Assembly (NCBI GenBank): GCA_001801665.1 | Contig: MGYH01000022.1 | Location: 1 to 5,933, forward strand | DNA from: Gammaproteobacteria bacterium RIFCSPHIGHO2_12_FULL_45_12 | GTDB lineage: Bacteria; Pseudomonadota; Gammaproteobacteria; DSM-16500 | Direction: 5' to 3' | Length of the DNA stretch: 5,933 nucleotides | Shown: one piece after another, positions 5,515 through 5,933 of the stretch | How the letters are laid out: each line of letters opens with the position of its first letter | How positions within the stretch are numbered: position 1 is the first letter of the stretch | Made by a program: the position numbers and the translations under genes | The notes under the pieces: model-generated | Seen by the model: only the letters and a program-made list of their open reading frames with translations | Database searches by the model: none | Told to the model about the DNA's origin: nothing

Positions 5515-5933
5515 TTACTCCGCGATGAGGCTTTCAAGTGACAGCATATCTTCAATGTTTTCCCGCCGTCGTATGAGGTGAACCGTTTGTCCTTCAACCA
5601 AAATTTCAGCGACACGATTTCGCGCATTATAATTGGAACTCATGCTAAAGCCATAGGCACCGGCCGCATCAATTGCGAGCAGATCATGCGGCATCAGTGA
5701 AAGCATGCGTCCTTTGCCAAGATAATCAGCCGATTCACACACGGGGCCTACAATATCATAACGTTGCTTGTCACCTGCTCGCAAACGAACAGGCAGTATA
5801 GTTTGCCAGGCGTCATAGAGAGCAGGGCGCATAAAATCATTCATGCCCGCATCCATAATGGCAAAGTGTGTGTTGGTAGTCGGTTTTAAATATTCAATGC
5901 GGGTGAGCAAGATGCCAGCGGTGGCTGAGATGG
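5515..5933 (-). CDS. lysA: Diaminopimelate decarboxylase, C-terminal third (cut by window edge)
   Basis: The last 138 full codons and the stop are present; the 5' two thirds lie right of the window. LysA is a PLP enzyme that decarboxylates meso-diaminopimelate to L-lysine. Visible C-terminal motifs in order: ISATAGILLTRIEYLKPT, HFAIMDAGMNDFMRPALYDAW, VGPVCESADYLGK (the Cys codon at 5739-5737 is the active-site cysteine contributed across the dimer), the substrate-contact stretch AGAYGFSMSSNYNARNRVAEIL, and the tail HLIRRRENIEDMLSLE. The frame runs without a stop to the window edge, so the apparent start at an internal TTG codon is not real. In many proteobacteria lysA is followed by dapF; here an acyl-CoA dehydrogenase follows after 3 bases instead. 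The PLP lysine lies outside the window. Confidence 0.95.
   Translation of the reverse strand, partial: ISATAGILLTRIEYLKPTTNTHFAIMDAGMNDFMRPALYDAWQTILPVRLRAGDKQRYDIVGPVCESADYLGKGRMLSLMPHDLLAIDAAGAYGFSMSSNYNARNRVAEILVEGQTVHLIRRRENIEDMLSLESLIAE
5518..5521 (-). promoter_or_regulatory. Ribosome binding site of the acyl-CoA dehydrogenase inside the end of lysA
   Basis: GGAG formed by the final Ala-Glu codons of lysA lies 6 bases before the dehydrogenase ATG (5511-5509), with the lysA TAA between them. This suggests translational coupling or re-initiation. Confidence 0.7.

Overview
The window is bacterial and compact: six protein genes (two cut by the window edges) with mostly short gaps. Base composition is moderate, neither strongly AT- nor GC-rich by eye. 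The proteins read as proteobacterial: LysA of the CESAD/AYGFSMSSNYN type, canonical beta-oxidation-type EtfAB, and very close mitochondrial-type homologues of HSD10 and isobutyryl-CoA dehydrogenase. A gammaproteobacterium, possibly of the Legionellales/Coxiella-like group, is my best guess, but this rests on remembered protein style and not on a search.

Layout. At the left, on the minus strand, are etfB and the start of etfA, overlapping by ATGA. Divergent from them, on the plus strand, is a type II 3-hydroxyacyl-CoA dehydrogenase (HSD10-like short-chain dehydrogenase). Next, also on the plus strand, is a large APC-superfamily transporter of the KimA/YdaO type with a cytoplasmic C-terminal domain. 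A 385-bp non-coding gap (3966-4350) then separates it from convergent minus-strand genes: an isobutyryl-CoA dehydrogenase-like acyl-CoA dehydrogenase and, 3 bp upstream of that, the 3' third of lysA.

How the genes fit together. Isobutyryl-CoA dehydrogenase (valine breakdown) passes electrons to ETF (EtfAB), and HSD10 oxidises hydroxyacyl-CoAs, including the isoleucine-derived 2-methyl-3-hydroxybutyryl-CoA. The window therefore looks like scattered parts of branched-chain amino acid or acyl-CoA oxidation. It is interrupted by an ion or amino-acid permease and a lysine/diaminopimelate gene.

The most striking non-coding structure is a 270-bp element at 4077-4346. It has two 64-bp arms, inverted and identical at 61 of 64 positions, around an AT-rich 142-bp core full of CATG-centred small palindromes. 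It sits between the convergent genes, one arm ending 4 bp from the dehydrogenase stop codon, and is preceded by a second cluster of short repeats. I found no clearly new multi-gene system; the inverted-repeat element and the lysA-dehydrogenase pairing are the best leads.
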